Below, one piece after another: positions 1-8,763 of a stretch of 38,211 bases of DNA. Position 1 is the first letter of the stretch, and every line of letters starts with the position of its first letter. The translations under genes were made by a program, and so were the position numbers. Source of the DNA: DASSYK01 sp036258315. Lineage in GTDB: Bacteria; Actinomycetota; Thermoleophilia; Solirubrobacterales; 70-9. The stretch is from contig DATADX010000055.1 of NCBI GenBank assembly GCA_036258315.1, forward strand, positions 1 through 38,211. Direction: 5' to 3'. The notes under the pieces were generated by a model. The model saw nothing but the letters and a program-made list of their open reading frames with translations, was not told where the DNA came from and did no database searches.

Positions 1-1629
1 CTCACCTACGAGAACGGCTTCCTGACCAAGGGCGCCACTCGCGGTGACGGGCGGATCGGCGAGGACGTGACCCAGAACCTGCGCACGATCAAGGCGATCC
101 CGCTGAAGATCGACGACGCGCCGGAGCTGGTCGAGGTGCGCGGCGAGGTCTACATGCCGATCGCGGCATTCGCCGAGCTCAACGCGCAGCGCGCCGAGGC
201 GGGCGAATCGACCTTCGCCAACCCGCGCAACTCCGCCGCGGGCTCCCTCCGCCAGCTCGACTCGAAGATCACCGCGTCGCGGCCCCTGTCGCTGTGGACC
301 TACGGGATCGGCGCGCGGGGGGGCTGGGAGCCCGACAGCCACAGCGAGATGCTCGAATGGCTCCGCGAGCGCGGGTTCCCGGTCAACGACCAGGTCCAGC
401 TCCACCAGGGCATCGACGAGGTGGCCGCCCGCTGCCGCTGGTGGGAGGACCGGCGCGAGCAGCTCCCGTTTGAGATCGACGGGGTCGTTGTGAAGGTGGA
501 TGACCGCGGGCTGCAGCGGGAGCTCGGAGTAGCGGGGCGCGAGCCGCGCTGGGCGATCGCCTGGAAGTTCCCGCCGACGACCGCGACGACGAAGCTGAAC
601 AGGATCGTCTGGAACGTCGGCCGGACGGGCCACCTGCTGCCGTTCGCGATGCTCGAGCCGGTCCACGTCTCGGGGGTCACCGTGAGCACGGCGACCTTGC
701 ACAACGAGGAGGACCTGGCCCGGAAGGACGTGCGCGAGGGGGACGAGGTGGTCGTCCTGCGGGCCGGCGACGTGATCCCCCAGGTCGTCTCCCCGATCGT
801 CCAGCGCCGCAAGAAGGGGGCGCGCAGGGCGCGGCCGCCGAAGAAGTGCCCGCTCTGCGGGACCCCGACGGTGAAGCCGGAGGATGCGGTGTTCACGATC
901 TGCCCCAACCGGACCGGCTGCCCCGGCCAGCAGTTCCAGCACGTCAAGCACTTTCGCGGCGCCCTCGAGATCGAGGGGCTGGGGGAGAAGAACGCGTACC
1001 GCTTCCTCCAGGAGGGGTTGATCTCCGACGCGGCGGACATCTTCCACCTCACCCCCGAGCGGATCGCGGAGCTCGAGGGCTTCGGCGAGGTCTCGGCGAA
1101 GAACCTGATCGCCGAGATCGAGGGTGCGAAGCGGAAGCCGTTCTCGCGCGTCCTCTACGCGCTCGGGATCCCCGGCGTCGGATTCGTCAACGCCGAATCG
1201 CTTGCCGAGCACTTCGGGACGATGGACGCCCTGCTGAAGGCCCAGCCCGACGAGATCGAGCGCGCCGAGGGAATCGGACCGGTCCTCGCAGAGCAGATCT
1301 ACGAGGAGCTGCACGAGGAGCGCACCGAGGAGCTGATCGGGCGCCTCCGCAAGGCGGGCCTGCGGATGGAGCTCGACGCCGCCGAGCGCCGCGTACAGGG
1401 CGGCCCGCTCGAGGACAAGACGATCGTGCTGACCGGGACGCTGCCGGACCTGACCCGCGAGGAGGCGACGCGGATGATCAAGCGCGCGGGGGGCAAGGTC
1501 GTCAACTCGGTCTCGAAGAAGACCGACTACGTCGTCGCCGGCGACAGCCCGGGCACGAAGCTCGCCAAGGCGGAGGAGCTCGGGACGGAGGTGCTCGACG
1601 AGGCCGGCCTTCGCAAGCTGGTCGGTTGA
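1..1629 (+). CDS. ligA: NAD-dependent DNA ligase LigA (5' truncated by window)
   Basis: NAD+-dependent DNA ligase, which seals nicks in replication and repair. The reading frame is open from base 1 with the family motif GATRGDG..GEDVT, so the gene begins upstream and the adenylation lysine (KxDG) is outside the window. About 542 residues are visible, the bulk of a protein usually near 670-700. After the OB-fold comes a four-cysteine zinc finger (CPLC near visible residue 283, then two more Cys about 20 residues on), helix-hairpin-helix repeats (GEKNAYRF, GFGEVSAKNL, GIGPVLAEQI) and a C-terminal BRCT domain from about residue 469 (IVLTGTL, GGKVVNSVSKKTDYVVAG). It converges with the next gene, 66 bases away. 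Assignment is secure. Confidence 0.97.
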   Translation, partial: LTYENGFLTKGATRGDGRIGEDVTQNLRTIKAIPLKIDDAPELVEVRGEVYMPIAAFAELNAQRAEAGESTFANPRNSAAGSLRQLDSKITASRPLSLWTYGIGARGGWEPDSHSEMLEWLRERGFPVNDQVQLHQGIDEVAARCRWWEDRREQLPFEIDGVVVKVDDRGLQRELGVAGREPRWAIAWKFPPTTATTKLNRIVWNVGRTGHLLPFAMLEPVHVSGVTVSTATLHNEEDLARKDVREGDEVVVLRAGDVIPQVVSPIVQRRKKGARRARPPKKCPLCGTPTVKPEDAVFTICPNRTGCPGQQFQHVKHFRGALEIEGLGEKNAYRFLQEGLISDAADIFHLTPERIAELEGFGEVSAKNLIAEIEGAKRKPFSRVLYALGIPGVGFVNAESLAEHFGTMDALLKAQPDEIERAEGIGPVLAEQIYEELHEERTEELIGRLRKAGLRMELDAAERRVQGGPLEDKTIVLTGTLPDLTREEATRMIKRAGGKVVNSVSKKTDYVVAGDSPGTKLAKAEELGTEVLDEAGLRKLVG

Positions 1630-1695
1630 GCTCCGCCATCACGCGCCATCAGACAGGTCGTCAGCGGCGCGCCCGGCCGAAGCGGTATCTCTTGG

Positions 1696-2082
1696 CTACT
1701 CCGGCAGCCCGGCGGCTTCGAGGGCTTCCTCCCTGTTTCGGAAGGCCTGTTCTCGCACCACCCGCTCACCCTTGAAGGTGAACACGAATGCGAACTGATC
1801 GTTCACGGCGATCTCGCTGGCGGGCCCGGACCCCACCGTCTTGACGACCGCGACCACCTTGTCACCGGAGTCGATCAGCTCCTCCGGGACGACGTCGTAG
1901 CCTGCAAGCGTCTTCTGGTTCTCCTCGTAGATCATCCGGATGGACTCGTTGCCACGGTGGGTCCCCAGGAGCAGCGTCTCGAACACGGCCTCCGGGTCGT
2001 AGAGCTCGACCAAGGCGTCGACGTCGCCGCGGTTGTGTGCCGCGAACCCCGCCTTGATCCTCTCCACGTTCTCCTCCGACAT
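1696..2082 (-). CDS. SnoaL-like (NTF2-fold) protein
   Basis: Small protein of 128 residues in the SnoaL-like/NTF2 fold, a cone-shaped alpha+beta barrel found in polyketide cyclases, isomerases and many proteins of unknown activity. Visible signatures are the N-terminal helix MSEENVERIKAGF..HNRGD, the segment VDALVELYDPEAVFET and the C-terminal EALEAAGLPE tail typical of a family that is heavily multiplied in Thermoleophilia-like actinobacteria. An in-frame ATG lies 21 bases upstream, but I chose the ATG at 2082 because MSEENVE is the usual family start and GGCGAGGG lies just before it. It follows dacB on the same strand, 93 bases downstream. The substrate cannot be inferred. Confidence 0.85.
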   Translation of the reverse strand: MSEENVERIKAGFAAHNRGDVDALVELYDPEAVFETLLLGTHRGNESIRMIYEENQKTLAGYDVVPEELIDSGDKVVAVVKTVGSGPASEIAVNDQFAFVFTFKGERVVREQAFRNREEALEAAGLPE

Positions 2083-2114
2083 CCCTCGCCCAGTATCGCG
2101 CAACCGGTCTGGGC

Positions 2115-2141
2115 AACCGCCTTCCTTTCAAAGGGGCGGTT
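2115..2141 (-). terminator. Stem-loop downstream of dacB
   Basis: AACCGCC (2115-2121) pairs with GGCGGTT (2135-2141), with an inner CCTTT/AAAGG pairing. It lies 35 bases past the dacB stop. No T-run follows on the minus strand, so it could be a weak terminator or only an mRNA 3' structure. Confidence 0.35.
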
Positions 2142-2175
2142 CCGCGACCACACCTCCAGGCCTTGAAGGAACGGG

Positions 2176-3486
2176 CTAGGGGGTGTAGCGAGCGATCAGG
2201 GCCGTCATCCGGTCCTGGGCGACGTGGGCGCGACCGACGTCGACCCGGTTCATCAGGATCGAGAACGCGACGAAGCGGTCGGGGGCGACCTCGCAGTAGC
2301 CGCTCAGGGCGCTGACGCCCGTCAGGGTCCCGGTCTTGCCGATGCAGTTGCCCTGCGCCGCCGTGCCCCGCATCCGTCGCGCGAGCGTGCCGCTTCCGCC
2401 GGCGACCGCGAGCGAGTCGAGGAAGGCGTCTCGGACGGGCTCGTCCTGCTCGAGCATGTGGCCGAGCAGGGCGCCGACCGAGCGCGGCGAGGCGATGTCG
2501 GTGCGGGCGAGCCCGGAGCCGTTCACGGCCTTGAGGGTGGTCGCTCCGGCTTCGGCCGCGAACTGCTTCACGACCGCGATCCCGCCGCGCGTCGTGCCGC
2601 GGCCGCGCACCTCGGCGGCGATGCCCTTGAGCAGCATCTCGGCGTAGAAGTTGATCGAGAAGGTGTTGGTGCTGCGCGCGAGCGTGCGCAGCGAGGACGA
2701 GGTGACCTCGGCGACGAGCTGGTCCGCGGCCGGGGCGTCGGCACCCTCGCCGGCCGCGGTCGACTGCGAAAGGGAGACGCCGCGCTTGCGCAGGATCGAG
2801 ACCATCGCCAGCGCGGCGCTTCGAGCGGGGTCGGCCGAGCGCCCGCTTTCGTAGGAGAGCCCGGAGAGCCGGCCGAGCTCGTCGAAGGGACCGCCCGAGA
2901 TCCCGGGCTGGCGCACCGCGCGCTTGCGGTCGAAGAACGTCTCGTCGTAGAGGAGCCTGCCGGTCACCTTGGTCAGCCCTTCGCCGCGTGCCTGCTCGGC
3001 GAGCCTCGCCAGGCCCTGGCCGGTGAGGCTGGGATCGCCGCCGCCCTGGACGATCAGATCGCCCTGGACGACCCCATTCACGAACGGTCCCGCGGCGACG
3101 AGCCGTGTCTCGAACTGCTCGTTGGGGCCGATCCGGGCGAGCGCGGTCGCGGTCGTGAACAGCTTCATGTTGGAGGCGAGGCGCAGCCGCCGCGAGGCGC
3201 CGCTCGCGAACAGGGTCTCGCCGGTGACCGGGTCGCCCACCCAGGCGCCGCCCCTGCCGCCGCTGCGGCGCAGCTGGCGCGCGAGGCCGCCGGCGAGGTT
3301 CGAGGCGGAGACCGCGGTCTGCGCCTGGCCGCCGCGCGCGACCGGCGTCTTGAAGGGGAGATCGGGGCCGGCAGCGTGCGCGGGGGGTGCCGCACAGAAA
3401 GCCGCCGCGGCCGCGAGCGCGATCGCCCCGGCACGCCGACGGGCTGTGGGAGAGGAGGGGAAGGGCACGTTCGGCAGCACAAACAA
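2176..3486 (-). CDS. dacB: D-alanyl-D-alanine carboxypeptidase/endopeptidase (PBP4-type, peptidase S13)
   Basis: Low-molecular-mass penicillin-binding protein of the S13 family, trimming or hydrolysing peptidoglycan peptides outside the membrane. All three catalytic signatures are present: SxxK as SNMK near residue 105, SxN as STN in RSTNTFSINFYAEMLLKG, and KTG in GKTGTLTGVSALSGY. The inserted domain typical of S13 enzymes (GGGDPSLTG..LARLAEQARGEG) is also visible. A hydrophobic Ala-rich N-terminus ending in AHAAGPD is a signal peptide. The start is uncertain: TTG at 3486, GTG at 3480 and GTG at 3468 are all in frame and none has a clear Shine-Dalgarno. It diverges from the patatin gene across 71 bases. 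Confidence 0.92.
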   Translation of the reverse strand: MFVLPNVPFPSSPTARRRAGAIALAAAAAFCAAPPAHAAGPDLPFKTPVARGGQAQTAVSASNLAGGLARQLRRSGGRGGAWVGDPVTGETLFASGASRRLRLASNMKLFTTATALARIGPNEQFETRLVAAGPFVNGVVQGDLIVQGGGDPSLTGQGLARLAEQARGEGLTKVTGRLLYDETFFDRKRAVRQPGISGGPFDELGRLSGLSYESGRSADPARSAALAMVSILRKRGVSLSQSTAAGEGADAPAADQLVAEVTSSSLRTLARSTNTFSINFYAEMLLKGIAAEVRGRGTTRGGIAVVKQFAAEAGATTLKAVNGSGLARTDIASPRSVGALLGHMLEQDEPVRDAFLDSLAVAGGSGTLARRMRGTAAQGNCIGKTGTLTGVSALSGYCEVAPDRFVAFSILMNRVDVGRAHVAQDRMTALIARYTP

Positions 3487-3538
3487 GCGCGGCGCCGCAG
3501 GGTAGCGGTCGGGCGGGGAGCGGATCGGCCTCCCGGCC

Positions 3539-3547
3539 TGGGATAAT
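3539..3547 (+). promoter_or_regulatory. Candidate extended -10 for the patatin gene
   Basis: TGG followed by GATAAT (3542-3547) forms an extended -10 motif. It is 10 bases upstream of the ATG, so transcription would begin only a few bases before the start codon. No -35 hexamer is evident. Confidence 0.35.
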
Positions 3548-3557
3548 CCCCGCGGTC

Positions 3558-4847
3558 ATGGGCAAGGTCGTTCCACTCGAGGGCCCGGACGGCAAGCCCC
3601 GTGGCACTCGAGCCAGGCGCCGCTCGCGCAGGCGTGGCGACAAGACCGCGCTGGTGCTCGGCGGTGGCGGCTTCACCGGCGGCGTCTACGAGATCGGCGC
3701 GCTGCGCGCGCTCGACCTGCTCGCGGTCAACAGCACCGTCAATGACTTCGACGTCTACGTCGGCACGAGTGCCGGGTCATTCGTCGGCAGCATGGTCGCG
3801 AACGGAGTCACCCCCGAGGAGATGATGCGGGTCCTGAACAAGGCCCTGCCCTCGCCGATCCATCGACCGACGTTGCGCACTCTCCTGCGCCCCAACTACT
3901 CGGGCTGGGCGAGCCGACTGGGGCGCCTCCCGTTTCGCGCGGCGGGAACGCTCCGCCACGTGATCGGCAACCTCGGCGAGGTCTCGATGATGGACGTCGC
4001 CACGGGTCTCGCGGAGGGCGTGCCGACCGGGCTCTACCACAACAAGGGGATCGAGCGCTACATGCGCGAGGTCCTCTCCGACCCGGACCGGAGCAACGAC
4101 TTCCGCGCGGTGAGGCGCGAGCTGTACCTCGTCGCGACCGACCTCGATACGTCCGAGCGCATCGTGTTCGGCAAGGGCGATTGGGCGGACGTGCCGATCT
4201 CCTCCGCCGTTGCCGCCTCCGGCGCTCTGCCAATCGTGTACGAGCCGGTCGGCCTGAAGGGCAGGCAGCTGATCGATGGCGGGATCGCCTCGACCACCAA
4301 CGTCGACATCGCGGTCGAGGCCGGCGCCAAGTTCATCGTCGTCGTCAACCCGCTCGTGCCCTACGTGAACGACTTCCAGAAGCGGATCCCGACGATCTTC
4401 GGCTCGCGCGTCCGCCGTGTCAGCGACATGGGGGTGACCGCGATCGCGAACCAGACCTTCCGGCTGATGGCCCACGCTCGGCTGCAGCTCGCGGTCGAGT
4501 CCTGGCAGCATCGCTTCCCGGACGTCGACATCATCCTGATCGAGCCCGAGCTCGACGACGAGCTGATGTTCGGCACCTCGATCCTCGACTACTCGGCCCG
4601 CCTGGCGATCGCCAAGCACGGGTTCGAGTCAGTGACGCGGCGGCTCGCCGACGACTACGAGCGCTACCGTGAGATCGCCGGCCGCCACGGGCTCGAGATC
4701 TCCGCCCGTCGAGTCCGCAAGGTGCTCGACACCGTCGAAGAGGAGGTCGAAGGCGTGTCCGCCTGGAGGCGTGTCCTCGAGCAGACGACCGGCGCCCTGC
4801 TGCGCCAGTCGGGCCAGGAATCCGAGGCGGCGGAGTCGGGGCGGTAG
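3558..4847 (+). CDS. Patatin-like phospholipase
   Basis: Serine lipid acyl hydrolase of the patatin family, 429 residues. The oxyanion loop GGGGFTGGVYEIGALRAL follows a basic N-terminus (RGTRARRRSRRRGD). The nucleophile elbow is GTSAGS, and the second residue of the Ser-Asp dyad sits in DGGIASTTN. The frame is open well upstream, but the ATG at 3558 gives the expected 30-40 residues before the glycine loop, and a -10-like GATAAT sits just before it. There is no membrane segment or signal peptide, so it is probably cytosolic or peripheral, acting on phospholipid or another acyl ester. It diverges from dacB, and the next gene is convergent. Confidence 0.9.
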   Translation: MGKVVPLEGPDGKPRGTRARRRSRRRGDKTALVLGGGGFTGGVYEIGALRALDLLAVNSTVNDFDVYVGTSAGSFVGSMVANGVTPEEMMRVLNKALPSPIHRPTLRTLLRPNYSGWASRLGRLPFRAAGTLRHVIGNLGEVSMMDVATGLAEGVPTGLYHNKGIERYMREVLSDPDRSNDFRAVRRELYLVATDLDTSERIVFGKGDWADVPISSAVAASGALPIVYEPVGLKGRQLIDGGIASTTNVDIAVEAGAKFIVVVNPLVPYVNDFQKRIPTIFGSRVRRVSDMGVTAIANQTFRLMAHARLQLAVESWQHRFPDVDIILIEPELDDELMFGTSILDYSARLAIAKHGFESVTRRLADDYERYREIAGRHGLEISARRVRKVLDTVEEEVEGVSAWRRVLEQTTGALLRQSGQESEAAESGR

Positions 4848-4888
4848 ACGTTCTCCCTCACCGCTCTTGCTCCGAGGGGATTCTCCGA

Positions 4889-4920
4889 GCTACTCCGACA
4901 GCCCCGCGGCTGTGAGGGCC
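4889..4920 (-). pseudogene. 3' remnant of a SnoaL-like gene
   Basis: Read on the minus strand, this stretch encodes ALTAAGLSE plus TAG. It matches 27 of 31 bases of the 3' end of the SnoaL gene at 1696 (ALEAAGLPE plus TAG), with weaker similarity continuing past the stop. No matching 5' part is found upstream. It looks like the tail of a deleted or decayed paralogue in the 138-base gap between the patatin gene and the SDR. Confidence 0.4.
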
Positions 4921-4985
4921 CAAGGGGCGCAGCCTTCATGCAAAGCAGCGGCGCGAGATCACACGTCCAAGCGGTGGAGGGGCCC

Positions 4986-5723
4986 CTACTCGCGGTGCAC
5001 GTCGCGGGCCGTCGCCTGCGCGGTCGGCTTGATCGAGACGTAGTCGACGTCGACGTGTGGCGGCCGCGTGACCACGTAGGCGATCGCGTCAGCGACGTCC
5101 TCGGCGCTGAGCGGGGTGACACCCCGGTACACGGCGTCGGCGCGGGCCTCGTCTCCGCCGAACCGCACCAACGAGAACTCCGTCTCGACCATCCCCGGGG
5201 CCACCTCGCTGACGCGGACAGGCTCGCCGAGCAGCTCGAGGCGGAGCGTGCGGACGATCGCGTTGACAGCGTGCTTCGCGGCCGTGTAGCCGCCCCCTCC
5301 CGGGTAGACCTCGACTCCTGCGACGGAACCGATCACCACTATGAAGCCGTCGCCGCTGCGCTCGAGCGCCGGCAGCAGCGCCTTGGTCACCCGCATCATG
5401 CCGAGCGCATTCGACTCGTACATCTCCAGCCACTCCTCGTCGTCGGCCTCCGCGACCGGGGCGAGGCCGAGCGCACCGCCGGCGCCGTTGATCAGGACGG
5501 CCGCGTCGGGGACCTCGCGGGCGAGCGCGGCGACCGAGTCCGGATCGGTGACGTCGAGGCGCACGGCGCGTCCGCCGATCTCTTCCGCGAGCGCCTCGAG
5601 CCGCTCGAGCCGCCGGGCCGCGGCGACGACCTCGAAGCCCGCGGCGGCGAGCGACCTCGCGGTGGCGGCGCCGATCCCGCTGCTGGCGCCAGTCACGACC
5701 GCGACTCGCTTCGAGCTGCTCAC
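4986..5723 (-). CDS. SDR-family NAD(P)-dependent oxidoreductase
   Basis: Short-chain dehydrogenase/reductase of 245 residues. It has the cofactor motif TGASSGIG at the N-terminus, the acidic/basic strand RRLERL, the LDVTD strand end, an NGAGG turn in place of NNAG, catalytic Ser in GSVAGVE, and YTAAK carrying the Tyr-Lys pair. The start is taken as GTG at 5723 because MxxSSKRVAVVTG is the normal N-terminus; a longer reading would run into the preceding glycerate kinase gene. A TAGGGT box ends 7 bases before this GTG. It lies 34 bases downstream of glycerate kinase on the same strand. Substrate unknown; a hydroxy-acid or alcohol is likely from the family. Confidence 0.9.
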   Translation of the reverse strand: MSSSKRVAVVTGASSGIGAATARSLAAAGFEVVAAARRLERLEALAEEIGGRAVRLDVTDPDSVAALAREVPDAAVLINGAGGALGLAPVAEADDEEWLEMYESNALGMMRVTKALLPALERSGDGFIVVIGSVAGVEVYPGGGGYTAAKHAVNAIVRTLRLELLGEPVRVSEVAPGMVETEFSLVRFGGDEARADAVYRGVTPLSAEDVADAIAYVVTRPPHVDVDYVSIKPTAQATARDVHRE

Positions 5724-5730
5724 CACGGTC

Positions 5731-5736
5731 ACCCTA
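5731..5736 (-). promoter_or_regulatory. Leaderless-type -10 box of the SDR gene
   Basis: TAGGGT on the minus strand followed by 7 bases and the GTG start, with no Shine-Dalgarno between. This is the TAnnnT arrangement expected for a leaderless actinobacterial transcript. Confidence 0.45.
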
Positions 5737-5757
5737 GTTGACGCGCAACCCCCGAGC

Positions 5758-6741
5758 CTAGGCGGCGGGTCTCGCAAGCGCGGCGGCCGCGCGCTCGATG
5801 TCGGCCGGGGTTCCAGCCTCGCGGACGCCGGCGATGCCGAGCTCCCGGAGCCGCTCCGGCGCCAGCGCGACCTCGCCCGCGATCGCGTAGAGCGGCACTC
5901 CCGCCGCCCGGCAGCGCCGGGCGAGCTCCCCTACGAGCTTCCCCTCGCGGATCTGCTCGTCGAGGCGCCCCTCTCCGGTGACCACCCCGCCGGCGTCCTC
6001 GAGGAGCCGGTCGAACCCGAGCACTCCGAGCACGAAGGCCGCGCCCGGGACCAGCCGCGCCCCGAATGCGGCCCAGAGGCCGCCCGCGAGCCCTCCGGCG
6101 GCCCCGGTCAACGCGCGCCCGCGCGGATCGCGCGGCAGCGCCCCGGCCTGGGCGATCAGGCGCCTCGTCAAGCGAGCCACCGTGTCCGGATCGGCTCCCT
6201 TCTGCGGGGCGTAGACCTCGGCCGCGCGCTCGAACGGGGTGGCGACGTCGCAGAGCACCTCGAGGTGGGCGCCGTGGAGCCCGCCGGCGGCCTCCAGGGC
6301 CTCGATCGCCCCGGCCCCGCCGTCCGTGCTGGCGCTGCCGCCGGCGGCTACGAGGACGCGGCGGGCGCCCGCCGCGATCGCCGCTGCGATCAGCTCGCCG
6401 GTGCCCCGCGTGCTCGCCTCCTCGGCGTCGCGGTCGTTCTCGTCGACGAGGGCCAGCCCGGAGGCGCTCGCGACCTCCACGGCGGCGGTGCGCCCGTCCC
6501 CGAGCAGCGCGTAGCGGGCCTCGAGCGGGTGTCCGAGCGGGTCGTGAGCGGGCGCGGTGCGCATCTCGCCGCCCCGCCGGCGCATCAGCGCGTCCGCCGT
6601 GCCCTCGCCGCCGTCGGCCGCGGGCAGGAGCTTCGCCGTGCCCCCCGCCGCCTCGATCCCGCGGCCGATCGCGTCGGCGACCTCGACCGCGCTCAGCGTT
6701 CCCTTGAAGGAGTCCGAGACGACCAGGAAGCCGCCGGCCAC
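5758..6741 (-). CDS. glxK: Glycerate kinase (GlxK/GarK family)
   Basis: Phosphorylates D-glycerate (to 2- or 3-phosphoglycerate depending on subgroup), linking glyoxylate/serine breakdown to glycolysis. Family motifs in order: DSFKGTLSA at the N-terminus, PAADGGEGTADAL, GTGELIAAAI, GGSASTDGGAG, PQKGADP and TGEGRLDEQ. The 327 residues are somewhat short for a family usually near 370-380; the loss seems spread over loops rather than a truncation. The GTG start lies 10 bases after the stop of the acyl-CoA synthetase gene on the same strand, so the two are probably co-transcribed. No functional link to the ligase is obvious. Confidence 0.93.
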   Translation of the reverse strand: MAGGFLVVSDSFKGTLSAVEVADAIGRGIEAAGGTAKLLPAADGGEGTADALMRRRGGEMRTAPAHDPLGHPLEARYALLGDGRTAAVEVASASGLALVDENDRDAEEASTRGTGELIAAAIAAGARRVLVAAGGSASTDGGAGAIEALEAAGGLHGAHLEVLCDVATPFERAAEVYAPQKGADPDTVARLTRRLIAQAGALPRDPRGRALTGAAGGLAGGLWAAFGARLVPGAAFVLGVLGFDRLLEDAGGVVTGEGRLDEQIREGKLVGELARRCRAAGVPLYAIAGEVALAPERLRELGIAGVREAGTPADIERAAAALARPAA

Positions 6742-6751
6742 GCGTCTGCGG

Positions 6752-8572
6752 TCAGCCGCTGTAGAGCGCTTCGATGTCGCGCTCGTACTTGGCGGCGACG
6801 ACGTTGCGCTTCACCTTCAGCGTCGGCGTCAGCTCCCCGCCCTCCTGCGAGAGGTCGGCGGGGAGGATCTCGAACTTCTTGACCTGCTCGACGCGGGCGT
6901 ACTTCTGGTTGAGCTGATCGATGTGCTCCTGGATCAGAGCTCGCATCTCGGGGTTCTTGGCGATCTCGCCCGGATCCTTCGACCAGCCCCTTTCCTCGGC
7001 CAGCTTCACGACCTCCTCGGGATCGAGCGTGACGAGCGCGACCAGGAACGGGCGGCGGTCGCCGATCACGACGCATTGCGAGACCCACTGGGACTGCTTG
7101 ATCTCGGCCTCGAGGTTCGCGGGCGTGATGTTCTTCCCTCCGGCAGTGATGATGATGTCCTTCTTGCGGCCGGTGATCTTGAGGTAGCCGTCCGAGTCGA
7201 GCTCGCCGATGTCGCCGGTGTGGAGCCAGCCGTCGACGATCGTCTCCTTGGTCGCCTCCGGGTTCTTGTAGTAGCCCTTGAAGACGTTGGGCCCGCGGAC
7301 CAGGATCTCCCCGTCGTCGGCGATCTTGATCTCCGCGTCCCTGAACGCCCTCCCGACGGTCCCGAACTTGAAGGCGTCGGGGCGGGCGACGGTCGCCGCA
7401 GTCGAGGTCTCAGTCATCCCCCAGCCCTCCAGGACGAGCACCCCGGCGGCGTCGAAGAAGCGCAGGATCTCGGGATTGATCGGGGCGGCGCCGGTGACGC
7501 AGTTCTTGATGTTCCCGCCGAACAGGGCCCTGATCTTCGAGAGCACCTGCCTGTCGGCGATCTCGTACTGCCTACCGAGCAGCCAGCCGATCGGTTTGCC
7601 GGCGCGCTCGCGCTCGCGCACCTTCTTGCCGACCCCGATCGCCCAGTTGAAGACGAGCTTCTTGAGGCCGCCCTCCTTCTCGACGTTGCCGGTCGCGGCG
7701 GTGTAGATCTTCTCGAAGATCCGGGGGACCGACGGGAAGTAATCGGGCTTCACTTCGCTCAGGTTCGGGACGATCTTGAGCGGGTCGCGCTCCCAGTAGG
7801 CGATGTTGCCGCCGAGGTCGAAGCTCAGGAACTGGATCAGGAGCGCGAACGAGTGGGCCAGCGGGAGGAACAGATAGGTCGTGCTGTCATGCTCGAGGAC
7901 GCTCTCGTCGAGGGCCATCGTCACCATCGAGCGGTAGTTGCCGTGCGAGATCACGCAGCCCTTCGGCGGCCCGGTCGTCCCGGACGTGTAGATGAAGGTG
8001 CAGATGTCGTCGGGACCGACCGCGCTCCAGCGCTGCTCCCAATCGGACTCCGCCCGCTCGGAGCCGCGAGCGACGAGATCGTCCATCGAGATCGCGTCGT
8101 CGCTCGAGCCCTCGATCCGGATCACGTGCGCCAGCTTCGGGAGCCGGTCGCGCACGGCGCGGACCTTGTCCATCTGCCCCTCGTCCTCGACGATCACGAT
8201 CGAGGCGTCGGAGTTGTCGAGCACGTACTGGCACTCCTCGGGCGAGTTGGTCTGGTAGATCGGGACCACCGTCGCTCCGGCGCTGAGCGCGGCGAAATCG
8301 AAGTACGTCCACTCGGGCCGCGTGTTGGCGAGGATCGAGACCTTGTCCCCCTTGGCGACGCCGAGGTCGATCAGCCCGAGCGAGAGTCGCTTCACGATCT
8401 CGCCGACCTCGCGATAGGTCTTGGAGACCCACTGACCCGAGGCGTCCTTGTAGGTCACCGCCCTGAGGTCGCCGTGTCGCTCCGCCGCGCGCGGTAGCAG
8501 GTCGGCGATCGTTTTCGACCCCGTGCCGTCCGGTGCGGCTGCGGTCGCAGGCGTTGCCGTTGCTGTCTCCAT
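6752..8572 (-). CDS. Long-chain fatty-acid--CoA ligase (AMP-forming)
   Basis: ANL-superfamily acyl-CoA synthetase of 606 residues, activating fatty acids to acyl-CoA by way of acyl-AMP. The P-loop-like motif YTSGTTGPPKG, the GWGMTETS core, the hinge motif DGWLHTGDIGELD followed by GRKKDIIITAGGKNI, and the C-terminal catalytic lysine in TPTLKVKR are all present, as in FadD15-type enzymes. The ATG at 8572 is chosen because AGGAGGAG lies 8-15 bases upstream; the frame remains open further upstream but that stretch does not look coding. A TAGACT box at 8623-8628 could be its -10, giving a leader of about 45 bases. It heads the unit with glycerate kinase and the SDR. Confidence 0.94.
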   Translation of the reverse strand: METATATPATAAAPDGTGSKTIADLLPRAAERHGDLRAVTYKDASGQWVSKTYREVGEIVKRLSLGLIDLGVAKGDKVSILANTRPEWTYFDFAALSAGATVVPIYQTNSPEECQYVLDNSDASIVIVEDEGQMDKVRAVRDRLPKLAHVIRIEGSSDDAISMDDLVARGSERAESDWEQRWSAVGPDDICTFIYTSGTTGPPKGCVISHGNYRSMVTMALDESVLEHDSTTYLFLPLAHSFALLIQFLSFDLGGNIAYWERDPLKIVPNLSEVKPDYFPSVPRIFEKIYTAATGNVEKEGGLKKLVFNWAIGVGKKVRERERAGKPIGWLLGRQYEIADRQVLSKIRALFGGNIKNCVTGAAPINPEILRFFDAAGVLVLEGWGMTETSTAATVARPDAFKFGTVGRAFRDAEIKIADDGEILVRGPNVFKGYYKNPEATKETIVDGWLHTGDIGELDSDGYLKITGRKKDIIITAGGKNITPANLEAEIKQSQWVSQCVVIGDRRPFLVALVTLDPEEVVKLAEERGWSKDPGEIAKNPEMRALIQEHIDQLNQKYARVEQVKKFEILPADLSQEGGELTPTLKVKRNVVAAKYERDIEALYSG

Positions 8573-8689
8573 CCTCTTGTCTCCTCCTGGCTGGACTGGC
8601 GCCCGGTAGGCGGGCAGAAACAAGTCTATTGCGGGACTGGCTGTGCGGCCAGCAGATCCCGGGAGCACCCGAGTGGCCCGAGAGAAGCG

Positions 8690-8716
8690 AAGAGCCCGCC
8701 GCAGCGGCGGGCTCTT
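8690..8716 (-). terminator. Perfect 12-bp terminator hairpin after the IF2N-like small gene
   Basis: AAGAGCCCGCCG (8690-8701) pairs perfectly with CGGCGGGCTCTT (8705-8716) around a 3-base loop. It lies about 47 bases past the stop of the small minus-strand gene and is followed on that strand by a moderately T-rich tail. It separates that gene from the acyl-CoA synthetase unit. Confidence 0.7.
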
Positions 8717-8763
8717 GCGTGTCGTGTTCGTCGCGAGCCGGCCGGCCCGCGGTACAGGCTCGA

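Noticed and set aside
6557..8497. 646-codon open frame on the plus strand opposite the acyl-CoA synthetase
   Set aside because: Leu/Asp/Val-rich shadow; the minus strand has all ANL motifs.
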